DNA of 52,369 nucleotides from Bacteroidota bacterium (GCA_016868755.1 VGFU01000009.1:1-52369); one strand, 5' to 3'; positions 40,226 through 49,759 are shown, numbered from the stretch's first letter. The notes: generated from the letters alone by a model not told the origin. A program made the numbers and translations.

Positions 40226-42415
40226 TTAGCGAATGTAAAGCAGCTCGCGGTACTTTGGCAGCGGCCAGGTGTCGTTGTCTACAATCAGCTCCATCTTGTC
40301 GACCTCGTAGCGGATCGAAGACAGGAAGGGCTTTACCGTGTCGCAGTAGGCCAGCGCCCGCTCGCGTGCCGACTCGATCTTGTTCGCCTTCTTGCGTGCT
40401 TCGGTCATTTCGTCGACGTGGCGCAGCGCGGTTGAGATGCGCTCGCTCAACTCTTCGACCAGCAAAAGCTGTTCTTTGCACGACTTCTTAAACGTAGCCT
40501 CGGGAAGCAATGCCTTAAGGCGAAGCAGGTTCTCACTCAAAACACTTTGGTACTTGATGGCCGCAGGAATGATGTGGTTGTTCACCAAATCGCTTAGGGT
40601 GCGGCTCTCAATTTGAAGGTGCTTAAAGTACTCCTCTTGCAGGATTTCGTAGCGAGCGTGCAGCTCAACCTTGCTCAATACGCCGTGGTTCGTGAACAAA
40701 TTCTCGGCGTCTTGAGTCACCAAAAATTCGAGCGCGCGGGGCGTGTCCGGCGTATTCTTCAATCCGCGCTGGGCCGCTTCGTCCTTCCAGACATCGCTGT
40801 AGCCGTCGCCTTCAAAGCGAATTTTCTTGGAGGCCTTGATGTAGTCCTTGAGCACGTTGAAGATGGCGTCATCTTTTTTCAGGCCTTGAGCGATTTGGGC
40901 ATCGACGTCGGCCTTGAACTGCATGAGCTGGTCGCTCACCATCAGGTTCAGCGTGGTCATGGCGTGCGAGCAGTTCGCCAGCGATCCCACCGCGCGCAGC
41001 TCAAACTTGTTGCCGGTGAACGCGAACGGAGACGTGCGGTTGCGGTCGGTGTTGTCGAGCAGGATTTCGGGAATCTTGCCCACAACGTTCAACTTCAACT
41101 CGGTCTTCTTTTCGGGCGACATTTTACCTCCTTCGAGTTTCTCTAGCTCGTCGAGTACCTCGGTTAGTTGGCTACCGATGAATACCGAGATAATGGCTGG
41201 CGGAGCTTCGTTGGCACCCAAGCGGTGGTCGTTGCTCGCTGAGGCGATGGCGGCGCGGATCAAGTCGGCACGATCGTGCATGGCCTTGATGGTGTTCACA
41301 AAAAACGACAAGAACAGCAAGTTGCGCTTGGGCGTTGAACCTGGAGCCAACAGGTTGATTCCGGTATCGGTCGCCAGCGACCAGTTGTTGTGCTTGCCTG
41401 AACCGTTTACACCGGCAAACGGCTTCTCGTGAAGCAGCACCCTAAAATGGTGGCGTGCCGCTACCTTTTCGAGCAGGTCCATAAACAGGGAATTGTGGTC
41501 CACCGCTACGTTGGCCTCCTCAAAAATGGGTGCGAACTCAAACTGGCCCGGAGCCACTTCGTTGTGGCGCGTTTTCACTGGAATTCCGAGCAGGTGGCTC
41601 TCGAACTCGATCTCGCGCATGAATTGAATCACGCGCTCCGGAATGCTACCGAAGTAGTGGTCTTCCATCTGCTGGCCCTTGGCCGGAGAGTGGCCAACCA
41701 AGGTGCGACCGGTCATCACCAAATCAGGGCGCGCATGGAACAAGGCCTCATCGATTAGGAAGTACTCCTGCTCCCAGCCAAGCGTGGCGTGCACTTTGGA
41801 GACGTTTTTGTCGAAGTACTGGCACACCGCCGTAGCCGCGTGGTCAATCACTTGAAGCGAACGGAGCAACGGCGTCTTGTTGTCGAGGGCCTCGCCCGTA
41901 TAGGCTACAAATACCGAAGGAATGCAGAGCGTGTCCGCAAGCACAAAGGCAGGTGAGGTGGGATCCCACGCCGTGTAGCCGCGGGCCTCAAACGTGTTGC
42001 GAATTCCGCCATTAGGGAAGCTCGACGCATCGGGCTCGGCCTGCACCAGCATGCCGCCGTTGAATTTCTCGATGGCGTAGCCGTCTGACGTAGGCTCAAA
42101 AAACGCATCGTGCTTTTCGGCTGTGGCACCCGTGAGGGGCTGAAACCAGTGGGTGTAGTGCGACGCTCCCTTGGCCATGGCCCATGCCTTCATCGCTGTT
42201 GCTACCTGATCGGCAATGGCGCGGTCGATTTTATCGCCCCGCTCGATAGCCTTCATGACGGACTCAAACGCCTCCTTGGGCATGTACTCGCGCATCGCCT
42301 TTTTGTTGAAGACGTTGGCACCGAAGTACTCCGATGCTTTTCCAGCGGGTTTGGTGAATTCGGCGGGCTTGTGCGACAAGGCGGCTTCAAGACCGAGGTA
42401 GCGTGACGTGGGCAT
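40226..42415 (-). CDS. glnN: glutamine synthetase, type III
   Basis: A 729-residue type III glutamine synthetase, the large form found in Bacteroidota and cyanobacteria that assembles as dodecamers. Motifs: GWEQEYFLID (metal-binding glutamate), KTRHNEVAPGQFEFAP, KPFAGVNGSGKHNNWSL (flexible nucleotide/glutamate loop), and NRTSPFAFTGNKFE. It makes glutamine from glutamate, ammonia and ATP. I chose ATG 42415 (MPTSRYLGLEAAL); the frame extends to 42466 over the promoter. It is a single-gene unit with its own promoter and terminator. Confidence 0.96.
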   Translation of the reverse strand: MPTSRYLGLEAALSHKPAEFTKPAGKASEYFGANVFNKKAMREYMPKEAFESVMKAIERGDKIDRAIADQVATAMKAWAMAKGASHYTHWFQPLTGATAEKHDAFFEPTSDGYAIEKFNGGMLVQAEPDASSFPNGGIRNTFEARGYTAWDPTSPAFVLADTLCIPSVFVAYTGEALDNKTPLLRSLQVIDHAATAVCQYFDKNVSKVHATLGWEQEYFLIDEALFHARPDLVMTGRTLVGHSPAKGQQMEDHYFGSIPERVIQFMREIEFESHLLGIPVKTRHNEVAPGQFEFAPIFEEANVAVDHNSLFMDLLEKVAARHHFRVLLHEKPFAGVNGSGKHNNWSLATDTGINLLAPGSTPKRNLLFLSFFVNTIKAMHDRADLIRAAIASASNDHRLGANEAPPAIISVFIGSQLTEVLDELEKLEGGKMSPEKKTELKLNVVGKIPEILLDNTDRNRTSPFAFTGNKFELRAVGSLANCSHAMTTLNLMVSDQLMQFKADVDAQIAQGLKKDDAIFNVLKDYIKASKKIRFEGDGYSDVWKDEAAQRGLKNTPDTPRALEFLVTQDAENLFTNHGVLSKVELHARYEILQEEYFKHLQIESRTLSDLVNNHIIPAAIKYQSVLSENLLRLKALLPEATFKKSCKEQLLLVEELSERISTALRHVDEMTEARKKANKIESARERALAYCDTVKPFLSSIRYEVDKMELIVDNDTWPLPKYRELLYIR

Positions 42416-42435
42416 GGTAAAAGAGTTTATCGGCA

Positions 42436-42467
42436 CAAAAGTACCGCGATTAACTCGCCTACTCAAA
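42436..42467 (-). promoter_or_regulatory. promoter of glnN (TTTG-N20-TACTTTTG)
   Basis: A -33 TTTG (42464-42467) and -7 TACTTTTG (42436-42443) on the minus strand with a 20-nt spacer, both consensus. The box ends 20 nt before the ATG. Confidence 0.75.
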
Positions 42468-42525
42468 TAAAAGTTATTTTTTTATCAACAACCCTTCAAA
42501 AAAAGGGGGGTGTCGACAAAAAAAA

Positions 42526-42774
42526 CTACTTTTTTCGGGATACCACCCCCTCAATTTCAGACTTGATGTCTTCAGCGGCGTCTTTTAGGTCCTTAATTCC
42601 GCTTTGCTCATCTGACATGAGCTGCTGGGTGAGGTCGGCCTGGGCGTTCTTCACCGTGCGGATGCCTTTAGCGACGGAACGCACAAAGCCTGGCAATCGG
42701 TCAGGCCCAAAAAGCATCAGCGCCGCAAAAAGCAGAACGACTACTTCTCCGGCGCTGATGAACAAAAGCAGCAT
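42526..42774 (-). CDS. tatA: twin-arginine translocase subunit TatA
   Basis: An 82-residue TatA/Hcf106 protein: short N-terminal membrane helix (LLLFISAGEVVVLLFAALML), the FGPDRLP hinge, an amphipathic helix (FVRSVAKGIRTVKNAQADL) and a charged tail. It forms the pore for folded, cofactor-bearing proteins. It starts 3 nt after secDF, so two different export systems are cotranscribed. No tatC is in the window. Confidence 0.93.
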   Translation of the reverse strand: MLLLFISAGEVVVLLFAALMLFGPDRLPGFVRSVAKGIRTVKNAQADLTQQLMSDEQSGIKDLKDAAEDIKSEIEGVVSRKK

Positions 42775-42777
42775 GGC

Positions 42778-45700
42778 TTACTTAGTCTTATCGTCTTTGG
42801 GCGTTGCGTCGTACAGGATCGGCGAAGCCACGAAGAGCGACGAATAGGTACCCACCACAATACCGAGCAAGATCGCAAAGATGAATCCGCGCAGCACCTC
42901 ACCACCAAAGATGAAGATGATCAGAAGTACAATGATCGTGGTCCACGACGTATTGAACGTGCGGCTCAGTGTTGAATTCAAGGCGTAGTTGATTACGCCC
43001 TTGTCTGAGTGGCTTCCTTTATGGCCCGACAGGTACTCGCGGATGCGGTCGTACACGACCACTGTATCGTTGATCGAGTAACCGATTACCGTGAGAATCG
43101 CCGCAATAAACGCTTGATCAACCTCCATAGCGAAGGGCAGAATTCCGTCGAAAAGCGCAAAGGCACCAAGTACAATTACCACGTCGTGCATCAATGCCAC
43201 CACGGCACCTAAGGAGTACTGCCAGCGGCTGAAGCGAACCAGCAGGTACGTAAAGATTCCCAACAGCGAGAACAGGATCGCCCAAACAGCTGAGTTGGCG
43301 ATGTCGTCTGCAACCGTAGGCCCGACCTGGCGGTAGGCAACTACGCCCAGTCCCTTGGTCCCCGGCTCGTTGAATACCTCTTCAGAAGGTGCTGAAGTAT
43401 AAAAGCCTTTGACACCCGCATAAAGTTCTTTGCGCAGCTCTTCTTCGACGCTAGGACCTGATTCCGACACGCGGAAGTTGGTCGTAATCGTTACTTGGTC
43501 GGCGCTACCGAGCGTTTTGACGATGGGGGCAAACGACTTGCCGTTGGCATCGACGAACTCCTTGGCCAACGCCGAGCTCACCTGAGAAACTTCAACGGGC
43601 TGGTCAAAGCGCACTTGGTAAGTGCGTCCGCCTTCAAAGTCAACCCCGTAGCTCAAGCCCTTGGTGAAGAGCGCCACGACGCTGATCGCCACGAGCACAC
43701 CTGAAATGACGTAGGCCGCAATCCGGGTTTTAATGAAGTCAAACTTGGCGTTGTTGAACCAATCCTTGGTGGTTTTGGTTGCGAACGACATCGTTCCCGT
43801 TTTTGCCAAACGCCACTCGATGTACAAGCGGGTAACAAAAATTGCCGTAAAGAGCGACGAGAGAATACCAATAATAAGGGTGGTAGCAAAACCTTTAATC
43901 GGACCCGTTCCCACCATGAACAAGATAATCGCCGTCAGCAGCGTGGTGGCGTTGGCGTCGAGGATGGCGCCACGCGACCCTACAAAGCCGTCTGCAACGG
44001 CCGTGCGCACATCCTTACCGGCGGCGAGCTCCTCGCGAATGCGGTCAAAAATGAGGACGTTCGCATCCACCGCCATACCAATCGTAAGCACGATACCGGC
44101 CATACCTGGAAGCGTCAGGACTGCCGAAATGGCGTCCAGAATTCCGAAGATGAAGAACATGTTGACCAGAAGGGCAAGGTTGGCCGCGATTCCCCCACCG
44201 GCGTAGTAGAAAATCATGTAGGCAAAGACCACCAAAAAGGCGAAGATGAACGAGTTGATGCTCGAGCTGATCGCTTCTTTACCCAAGCTTGGACCTACGA
44301 CGTCGGCCTGAATTACCCGAGCAGGCACGGGAAGTTTACCCGCCTTAAGCACATTGGCCAAGTCGGTAGCCTCGTCAAGCGAGAAGCCGCCTTCGATTTG
44401 GGTACGACCGCCCGAAATCTCGTTGATGACGCGCGGGTAGCTGTACACCAGGTTGTCGAGAACCACGGCCACGTGACCTTTGGGGTTCTTGGCGCTTTCT
44501 TCGGCGGTAATGCGCTGCCAAATCTGGGCTCCGTAGCCGTTCATTGACATCGTGACGATGGGGTTGTTACCCTGGTCGAATTCGCGGCGCGCGTCGACAA
44601 TAACGCCACCGTCGAGCTCAGGCTCCATTGTACGGTTGCCTTGCAGGGCAATCAAAAAGGTAATTCCGGCCTTGGCGTCGGGGCGCGTCCAGGCAAAGCG
44701 AACGTAACGCTTGTCTCCCGGGATCAGCGACTTGGCTACGTCGGTGTTCAGGTAGCCATTGATGGTTGCCGTGTCTTTGGGGAGGGCAAAACCAATAATT
44801 GGTCCTTCCAGCGGCGTAAACGTTTGGGGGTCTACGTTCAGTTGGAAGATGTTAAGCAGCGGGTTGTGCTTGAGGGCGGACGAATCGGTGGCGGCGACCG
44901 CGGTCGACTCGGGCTTGGTTACTTCGCTGGCGTCGACGGCGCTTGGCAGATCGATTGCCTGGGGATTGGCCTTGGCCGCAGAGGTTTTGGTTGCGTTCGG
45001 ATCGGGTACCACTGCGCGAAGGCGCTCGTTGGCGTCGACCATAAACTGCATCCAAGCTGCACCGTAGTCCGCACACCAAAATTCAAGGCGGGCTGTAGAC
45101 TGAAGCAGACGCTGTACCCGAGCAGGGTCTTTGACGCCCGGCAGTTCTACCAAGATGCGGCCGGTGTTGCCCAGGCGCTGCAGGTTGGGTTGCACTACGC
45201 CAAACTGGTCAATACGCGCCTTAAGAACGGTGTAAACGTTTTGTACAGAGGCTTCTACGTCGGAACGAATAGCTCCCTTGATTTCGTCGTCGGTCGCGTT
45301 AAACCCGAGCCGGTCTGACATGTCTTTGGTGCCAAAGAGGGCGGGGTCGCCCCAGCCGCGCGTTCCGCGCTTGGCGTCAAGCGCCTTGATGAACAAATCG
45401 ACGTACGCTTCACCCGAATTGGCTTGCTCGGCATCTGCCGCCGCAAGCGCCTCGACAAACAGCGCGTCGTTGGGGTTTGCAGCAAGGCCAATAAGCACGT
45501 CGCGCACCGAAACCTCGAGAATCACGTTCATACCGCCACGAAGGTCCAAGCCGAGGTTCATCTCCTTCTCTTTCACCTCTTTGTAGGTGAACGACGTGAT
45601 GCCAAGGTTGTACACCTCTTGGTTCGCGAGCGAATCCAGCGCCGCATTGAGTTTAGAAGCATCGCCCCCAACCGATTCCAGCGCCTTTTGCTCAACACGT

Positions 45701-45786
45701 TGAGCGACAAAGGAAAACGACAATTCGTACAAGGCGGCCAGGGCAAAAGCCACGGCAAACAGGCGGATGATCACTTTATTTTGCAT
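42778..45786 (-). CDS. secDF: protein translocase SecDF fusion
   Basis: A 1002-residue fusion of SecD and SecF that uses the proton gradient to pull proteins through SecYEG from the periplasmic side. The SecD part begins with GLDLRGGMNVILEV, has an extended first periplasmic domain with a low-complexity alanine/serine/threonine insert, and contains AGIVLTIGMAVDANVLIFDR. The SecF part has YGVDFEGGRTYQVRF and TVIGYSINDTVVVYDRIRE. Twelve transmembrane helices are expected. I chose ATG 45786 (MQNKVIIRLF); the frame extends upstream over the divergent promoter region. Confidence 0.97.
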   Translation of the reverse strand: MQNKVIIRLFAVAFALAALYELSFSFVAQRVEQKALESVGGDASKLNAALDSLANQEVYNLGITSFTYKEVKEKEMNLGLDLRGGMNVILEVSVRDVLIGLAANPNDALFVEALAAADAEQANSGEAYVDLFIKALDAKRGTRGWGDPALFGTKDMSDRLGFNATDDEIKGAIRSDVEASVQNVYTVLKARIDQFGVVQPNLQRLGNTGRILVELPGVKDPARVQRLLQSTARLEFWCADYGAAWMQFMVDANERLRAVVPDPNATKTSAAKANPQAIDLPSAVDASEVTKPESTAVAATDSSALKHNPLLNIFQLNVDPQTFTPLEGPIIGFALPKDTATINGYLNTDVAKSLIPGDKRYVRFAWTRPDAKAGITFLIALQGNRTMEPELDGGVIVDARREFDQGNNPIVTMSMNGYGAQIWQRITAEESAKNPKGHVAVVLDNLVYSYPRVINEISGGRTQIEGGFSLDEATDLANVLKAGKLPVPARVIQADVVGPSLGKEAISSSINSFIFAFLVVFAYMIFYYAGGGIAANLALLVNMFFIFGILDAISAVLTLPGMAGIVLTIGMAVDANVLIFDRIREELAAGKDVRTAVADGFVGSRGAILDANATTLLTAIILFMVGTGPIKGFATTLIIGILSSLFTAIFVTRLYIEWRLAKTGTMSFATKTTKDWFNNAKFDFIKTRIAAYVISGVLVAISVVALFTKGLSYGVDFEGGRTYQVRFDQPVEVSQVSSALAKEFVDANGKSFAPIVKTLGSADQVTITTNFRVSESGPSVEEELRKELYAGVKGFYTSAPSEEVFNEPGTKGLGVVAYRQVGPTVADDIANSAVWAILFSLLGIFTYLLVRFSRWQYSLGAVVALMHDVVIVLGAFALFDGILPFAMEVDQAFIAAILTVIGYSINDTVVVYDRIREYLSGHKGSHSDKGVINYALNSTLSRTFNTSWTTIIVLLIIFIFGGEVLRGFIFAILLGIVVGTYSSLFVASPILYDATPKDDKTK

Positions 45787-45813
45787 ACTCGAGTTCAAAT
45801 TAGTACGAGGCGG

Positions 45814-45821
45814 CAAATATA
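45814..45821 (-). promoter_or_regulatory. -7 box TATATTTG for secDF
   Basis: A perfect TAnnTTTG match 27 nt before the secDF ATG. It is only 7 bp from the divergent box at 45829. Confidence 0.55.
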
Positions 45822-45828
45822 GTCGAAT

Positions 45829-45836
45829 TACCTTTG
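45829..45836 (+). promoter_or_regulatory. -7 box TACCTTTG for the VCBS protein gene
   Basis: A perfect TAnnTTTG match ending 5 nt before the ATG at 45842, predicting a leaderless mRNA. Confidence 0.55.
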
Positions 45837-45841
45837 GCATT

Positions 45842-48493
45842 ATGCCCAGGATTCTGCAAATTGCCCTTAGCCTAGCCGCAAGCCTCGCAACGCTTTCACT
45901 TCAGGCTCAGGTGACTTGGAGCTTTGCTCCGAGCGCGCAAGCGATCGTTCAGCGGGCCAACGGCCAAAACCTAAACCTCGGCACCTCGGGCGGACTCAAC
46001 AATCCGCAAGCCTACAGCGCCGACCTCAACGGAGATGGAATCCACGATTTGGTGGTCTTTGACCGCGACGGCGGGCGATGGCTTACGCTCGAACGGGTCA
46101 ACGGTAGCTGGATTGAGCGCCCGGAATGGGCGGCGGGCTTTCCCAAAAACCAGCAGTGGGTACACCTGGTAGACTACAACTGCGACGGGGTCACCGACCT
46201 CTTTGGTTGGGTCACGCACGGCATCGGCGTTTGGCAGGGCCAGCGCATCAACGGCAAAATGACCTTTAGCTGGGCGCTTGGAACCCAAACGGAATTGCGC
46301 ACCGTCTACGTTGCGGGCAACCCGGCCTACAACCTCCAGGTGCTCAGCGTAGACCGGCCCTACATCGGTGACATTGACCAAGATGGCGACGTCGACGTAC
46401 TCACCTTCGACCAAGGAGGGTCGCGCATCGAGTGGCACCAGAACCAGCAAAATTGCGGACTCAATTTTGCGCGCGCCGACGGTTGCTGGGCCGACGTGGA
46501 AGAATCTGGCGTGCGGAATGCCCTGGTCATCGACGCCTGCACGGGTTCGCGCGTAGCCTCGCCATCGTCGGGCCGCGAAGACCTCAAGCACGCGGGTTCA
46601 ACCCTCCTGCTCCACGACGTCGACGGCAACGGGCTGTCCGACGCGCTCATTGGCGATGTTTCGTACCCCACGGGAGTAGTTGGGTTCAACGTAGGCACCC
46701 TGGCGCTGGCCAACATTGAAAGCCAAGACAGCACCTGGCCGATTGCCGGGACCCCGGTCAACATGCTTTTTCCTGGGTTTTCAGCGCTGGACGCCAACCT
46801 CGACGGCGTGAAGGAATTAATGGCTAGTCCAAACGAATACAGCGGCTTGGGCGACTCGTGCGTGTGGCTTTACCAAAACACGGGCACGACGGCGGCCAAC
46901 TGGCAACGGGTTCACGATCGATTTCTGCAGAGCGAAATGCTGGAGCTGGGAACCTACGTAGTTCCGTACGGCGCCGACCTCAACACCGACGGGCTTTCTG
47001 ACTTGGTTCTGGGAAGCCGTCGCGGACTCTCCTACTGGGAAAACTTCGGCAGCGCAACCCAGCCGGTGTGGCGGGAGACTCCGCTCACCCTGCCCAGCAA
47101 CTTGGGACCTGACCCGAGCTGGACGGCACCGGCCTTGGGCGACCTAAACAGCGACGGACTCGCCGATCTCGTGGTGGGCCGCGCCAACGGCCAAGTCTAC
47201 GTCGCCTACAACTACGGCACCCTGATTAGCCCGAGCTACAGCGGTGTTGCGCCCTTACTCACCACCCACGACGTCGGCCAAAACGCCAGCCCCGAACTGG
47301 CGGACCTCGACGGCGACGGCGACCTCGACCTGTTGATCGGCAACGAACGCGGCGAAGTAGCCTACGTGCGCAACGACGGTGGCGCCTGGAACCTGATCAC
47401 GGAATCGTTTGGCTCGATCGACGTCGACACCTCGGGAACCTTCAACGGCCGATCGGTTCCGCGGGCCTACCTCAACGGCGGTAGCATGGAGCTTTGGGTG
47501 GGCAGTCGGTATTCCGGCGTGCACGCCTACCCCAACGCGTCCAGCATGCTCAGCCTGCCTCCGGTTCAAAATCCGCTGATCCAAACTTCCATCGCGCAAG
47601 CCACCGCCACCACGCTGCAAACTCCGTTTGGTAGCAGCAAGCGAACCGGTCGGCACCAGTACCTCATTCGCGCCTCAGAGCTCGCCGCCGCCGGAATCAA
47701 TGGACCCACCCGCATTCAGGGCATCAAGGTGAACTGCTTGAGCAGCAGCGCTCCCTACCTCAGTCAAGGGTTCAACGTGAACGTTCGGGCCACCACCGAC
47801 TCATCCCTAAGCGGCATGGGTCCGGGGGGTGAAGTTGGGTTTTCGTACCTCGCCGTGCTGAGCCAAGGCTGGAATTTGATTTCGTTTCAAAACCCAATCG
47901 ACTACGACGGCACGTCGAACCTGGTCGTTGAATTCTGCTTCAGCCGCAACCTGCCGAGCGCCGATGTACACCTTGCCGCACACCGCACCGCATTTGCGAG
48001 CCACGCCTTCGGTGACGTCGCCAACAACAACAGCATTACCAGCAACGGCTGCAGCATGCCCGGACTCGGGGTGGACAGCTTGCGCGTCGACCTGCAGTTC
48101 GTCATGACCCCGCGTCTGGAGCGTTCCGCTTTCCTGGTGCACGACGGCAACAGCAACGCTCCGTGGTTTCGCGACCTCAATGCTGACGGTCGCCCCGAAT
48201 TGGTCCTTGGCGTAAGCACGGGCGGAATTCGCTACATGACCGGCGATACGATGCAGGTTGCGACGCACGAGTGGCGAGCCCCTGGCGACGACTGGAGCGT
48301 CTACCCCACCCCAGGCAACGGCCAGTTTCGCAGCGGGCAGCAAACTCGAGTCAGCGTGCACCACCTCGACGGTCGATTCGTTGGCGAATTTGAGGTGGGC
48401 CCGGACCGCCCCCTGCGAACCGAAGCATGGCCCTCAGGCGTTTATGTTTTGACGAGCCCGTTGGGCCGCACGCGGTGGATCAAGCTCCCGTAG
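45842..48493 (+). CDS. secreted VCBS/FG-GAP repeat protein with T9SS sorting domain
   Basis: An 883-residue surface protein. Signal peptide (MPRILQIALSLAASLATLSLQA), then nine calcium-binding-type loops of FG-GAP/VCBS repeats forming a propeller: DLNGDGIHDL, DYNCDGVTDL, DIDQDGDVDV, DVDGNGLSDA, DANLDGVKEL, DLNTDGLSDL, DLNSDGLADL, DLDGDGDLDL and, after a separate beta-sandwich insert, DLNADGRPEL. The last 60 residues (VSVHHLDGRFVGEF to TRWIKLP) look like a T9SS type A sorting domain. I chose ATG 45842 because the signal peptide starts there; an upstream in-frame extension overlaps secDF. Role unknown; adhesion or matrix binding is typical. Confidence 0.88.
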   Translation: MPRILQIALSLAASLATLSLQAQVTWSFAPSAQAIVQRANGQNLNLGTSGGLNNPQAYSADLNGDGIHDLVVFDRDGGRWLTLERVNGSWIERPEWAAGFPKNQQWVHLVDYNCDGVTDLFGWVTHGIGVWQGQRINGKMTFSWALGTQTELRTVYVAGNPAYNLQVLSVDRPYIGDIDQDGDVDVLTFDQGGSRIEWHQNQQNCGLNFARADGCWADVEESGVRNALVIDACTGSRVASPSSGREDLKHAGSTLLLHDVDGNGLSDALIGDVSYPTGVVGFNVGTLALANIESQDSTWPIAGTPVNMLFPGFSALDANLDGVKELMASPNEYSGLGDSCVWLYQNTGTTAANWQRVHDRFLQSEMLELGTYVVPYGADLNTDGLSDLVLGSRRGLSYWENFGSATQPVWRETPLTLPSNLGPDPSWTAPALGDLNSDGLADLVVGRANGQVYVAYNYGTLISPSYSGVAPLLTTHDVGQNASPELADLDGDGDLDLLIGNERGEVAYVRNDGGAWNLITESFGSIDVDTSGTFNGRSVPRAYLNGGSMELWVGSRYSGVHAYPNASSMLSLPPVQNPLIQTSIAQATATTLQTPFGSSKRTGRHQYLIRASELAAAGINGPTRIQGIKVNCLSSSAPYLSQGFNVNVRATTDSSLSGMGPGGEVGFSYLAVLSQGWNLISFQNPIDYDGTSNLVVEFCFSRNLPSADVHLAAHRTAFASHAFGDVANNNSITSNGCSMPGLGVDSLRVDLQFVMTPRLERSAFLVHDGNSNAPWFRDLNADGRPELVLGVSTGGIRYMTGDTMQVATHEWRAPGDDWSVYPTPGNGQFRSGQQTRVSVHHLDGRFVGEFEVGPDRPLRTEAWPSGVYVLTSPLGRTRWIKLP

Positions 48494-48894
48494 TTCCGGT
48501 TGTCGTACTCTTTGACGGCCACTGCGCCCTTTGCCATCGGTCGGTGCGCTTGCTCCATTCCCTGGATCGCCACGATCGGCTGCAGTACGCACCCCTGACG
48601 GCCGAATGGACGGCTGCTTTCCCGGGCGGTGTGGTGGTGTGGACGCCCGATCGCGCCGTTGGTGGAGCCGATGCGGTGGTGGCCGCACTTCGCATGCTGG
48701 GCCGAAGCGGGCGAATCTTAGCCTTTATCGTTTGCGCAACGCCAGGGTACCAAAAAATATACCGGTGGATCGCAACCCACCGGTATACCCTATTTGGCCG
48801 TGCAAAGCAGGACCTTACAAGCTGTCCAGCACCGAATTCATGGCGCGGACGGCCGCTGCGCTTTTCGCAAACTCCGCCGCTTCATCGGCATTGA
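48475..48894 (+). CDS. DCC family (DUF393) thioredoxin-like protein
   Basis: A 139-residue protein of the thiol-disulfide oxidoreductase DCC family. The defining motif VVLFDGHCALCHRSVRLL has D14, C17 and C20. The late motif YRWIATHRYTLFGR is near residue 95. GTG 48475 overlaps the VCBS gene by 19 nt; an in-frame ATG at 48427 is the alternative. The 3' end runs 80 nt into the convergent mdh gene, and the terminator of mdh lies inside this coding sequence. The tail after residue 110 reads like overlap-derived sequence rather than conserved protein. Confidence 0.75.
   Translation: MDQAPVVPVVVLFDGHCALCHRSVRLLHSLDRHDRLQYAPLTAEWTAAFPGGVVVWTPDRAVGGADAVVAALRMLGRSGRILAFIVCATPGYQKIYRWIATHRYTLFGRAKQDLTSCPAPNSWRGRPLRFSQTPPLHRH
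48752..48787 (-). terminator. terminator of mdh, inside the DCC gene
   Basis: An 11-bp perfect stem, TATACCGGTGG (48758-48768) with CCACCGGTATA (48777-48787), 8-nt loop, followed on the minus strand by TTTTTT. It lies 27 nt after the mdh stop and within codons 93-105 of the DCC gene. Confidence 0.85.
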
Positions 48895-49744
48895 GTTGGT
48901 AGTCTACAATGGACTCCCAACCGTTTGCACCAACTACTACGGGCACGCCGAGGCAAATGTCGGACTCGCCGTACTCGCCCTCAAGGTAGACCGAACACGG
49001 GAAAATTCTCTTTTGGTCGCGCACGATGCTGGCGGTCAGAACCGCTCCAGCCGCACCCGGCGCGTACCACGCTGAAGTGCCGATCAGGCCCGTCAACGTG
49101 GCGCCGCCGACCATGGTTGCTGACTTTACCTTGGCCAAGGTGTCGGCGCTGAGGTAGTTGCTGACTGGGCTGCTTTGGTAGCTCGCCAGACGCGTCAATG
49201 GGATCATGGTGGTGTCGCCGTGTCCGCCCACAACGACGCCTTGAAGGTCGCTCGCCGGAACGCCCATGGCTTCAGATAGGTAGTAGGTAAAGCGGGCTGA
49301 GTCGAGGATTCCGCCCATGCCAATCACGCGGTTTTTGGGAAGTCCGCTCTGCTTGGCTGCCAAGTAGGTCATGGTGTCCATCGGGTTCGAAATCACCACA
49401 ATGATGGCGTCGGGCGAGTGCTTGAGGGCGTTGTCGACTACAGACTTCACGATTCCGGCATTGGTTCCGATCAGCTCTTCGCGGGTCATGCCCGGTTTGC
49501 GCGGAATTCCGCTCGTGATGACCACAACCTTAGACCCGGCCGTAGCCACGTAGTCGTTGGTCACGCCGCGAACACGGCTTGTGAACCCGTGCAGGTTTGC
49601 CGTTTGGTTCATGTCCATGGCCTTGCCCTCGGCAAAACCTTCTTTGATGTCGAGGAGTACAATTTCTTCGGCGAGTTCCATGCGGACCATCGCCTCAGCG
49701 CACGTAGCACCTACGTTTCCTGCGCCTACAACGGTAATTTTCAT
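48815..49744 (-). CDS. mdh: malate dehydrogenase (LDH-like, NAD-dependent)
   Basis: A 309-residue enzyme of the citric acid cycle converting malate and NAD to oxaloacetate. NAD fold VVGAGNVGAT with D32 for the adenosine ribose. Substrate arginines R82 and R88 in GIPRKPGMTREEL, then R151, with catalytic H175 in GGHGDTT. The arginine at the specificity loop indicates malate rather than lactate. Its -7 box sits in a terminator hairpin just upstream. Confidence 0.97.
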   Translation of the reverse strand: MKITVVGAGNVGATCAEAMVRMELAEEIVLLDIKEGFAEGKAMDMNQTANLHGFTSRVRGVTNDYVATAGSKVVVITSGIPRKPGMTREELIGTNAGIVKSVVDNALKHSPDAIIVVISNPMDTMTYLAAKQSGLPKNRVIGMGGILDSARFTYYLSEAMGVPASDLQGVVVGGHGDTTMIPLTRLASYQSSPVSNYLSADTLAKVKSATMVGGATLTGLIGTSAWYAPGAAGAVLTASIVRDQKRIFPCSVYLEGEYGESDICLGVPVVVGANGWESIVDYQLNADEAAEFAKSAAAVRAMNSVLDSL

Positions 49745-49759
49745 TAGGTTGGGGGTATT

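Noticed and set aside
42480-42525. Poly-G/poly-A stretch after tatA as a terminator
   Set aside because: The best pairing is a 5-bp CCCTT/AAGGG stem with mismatches outside; too weak to call although T-runs are present.
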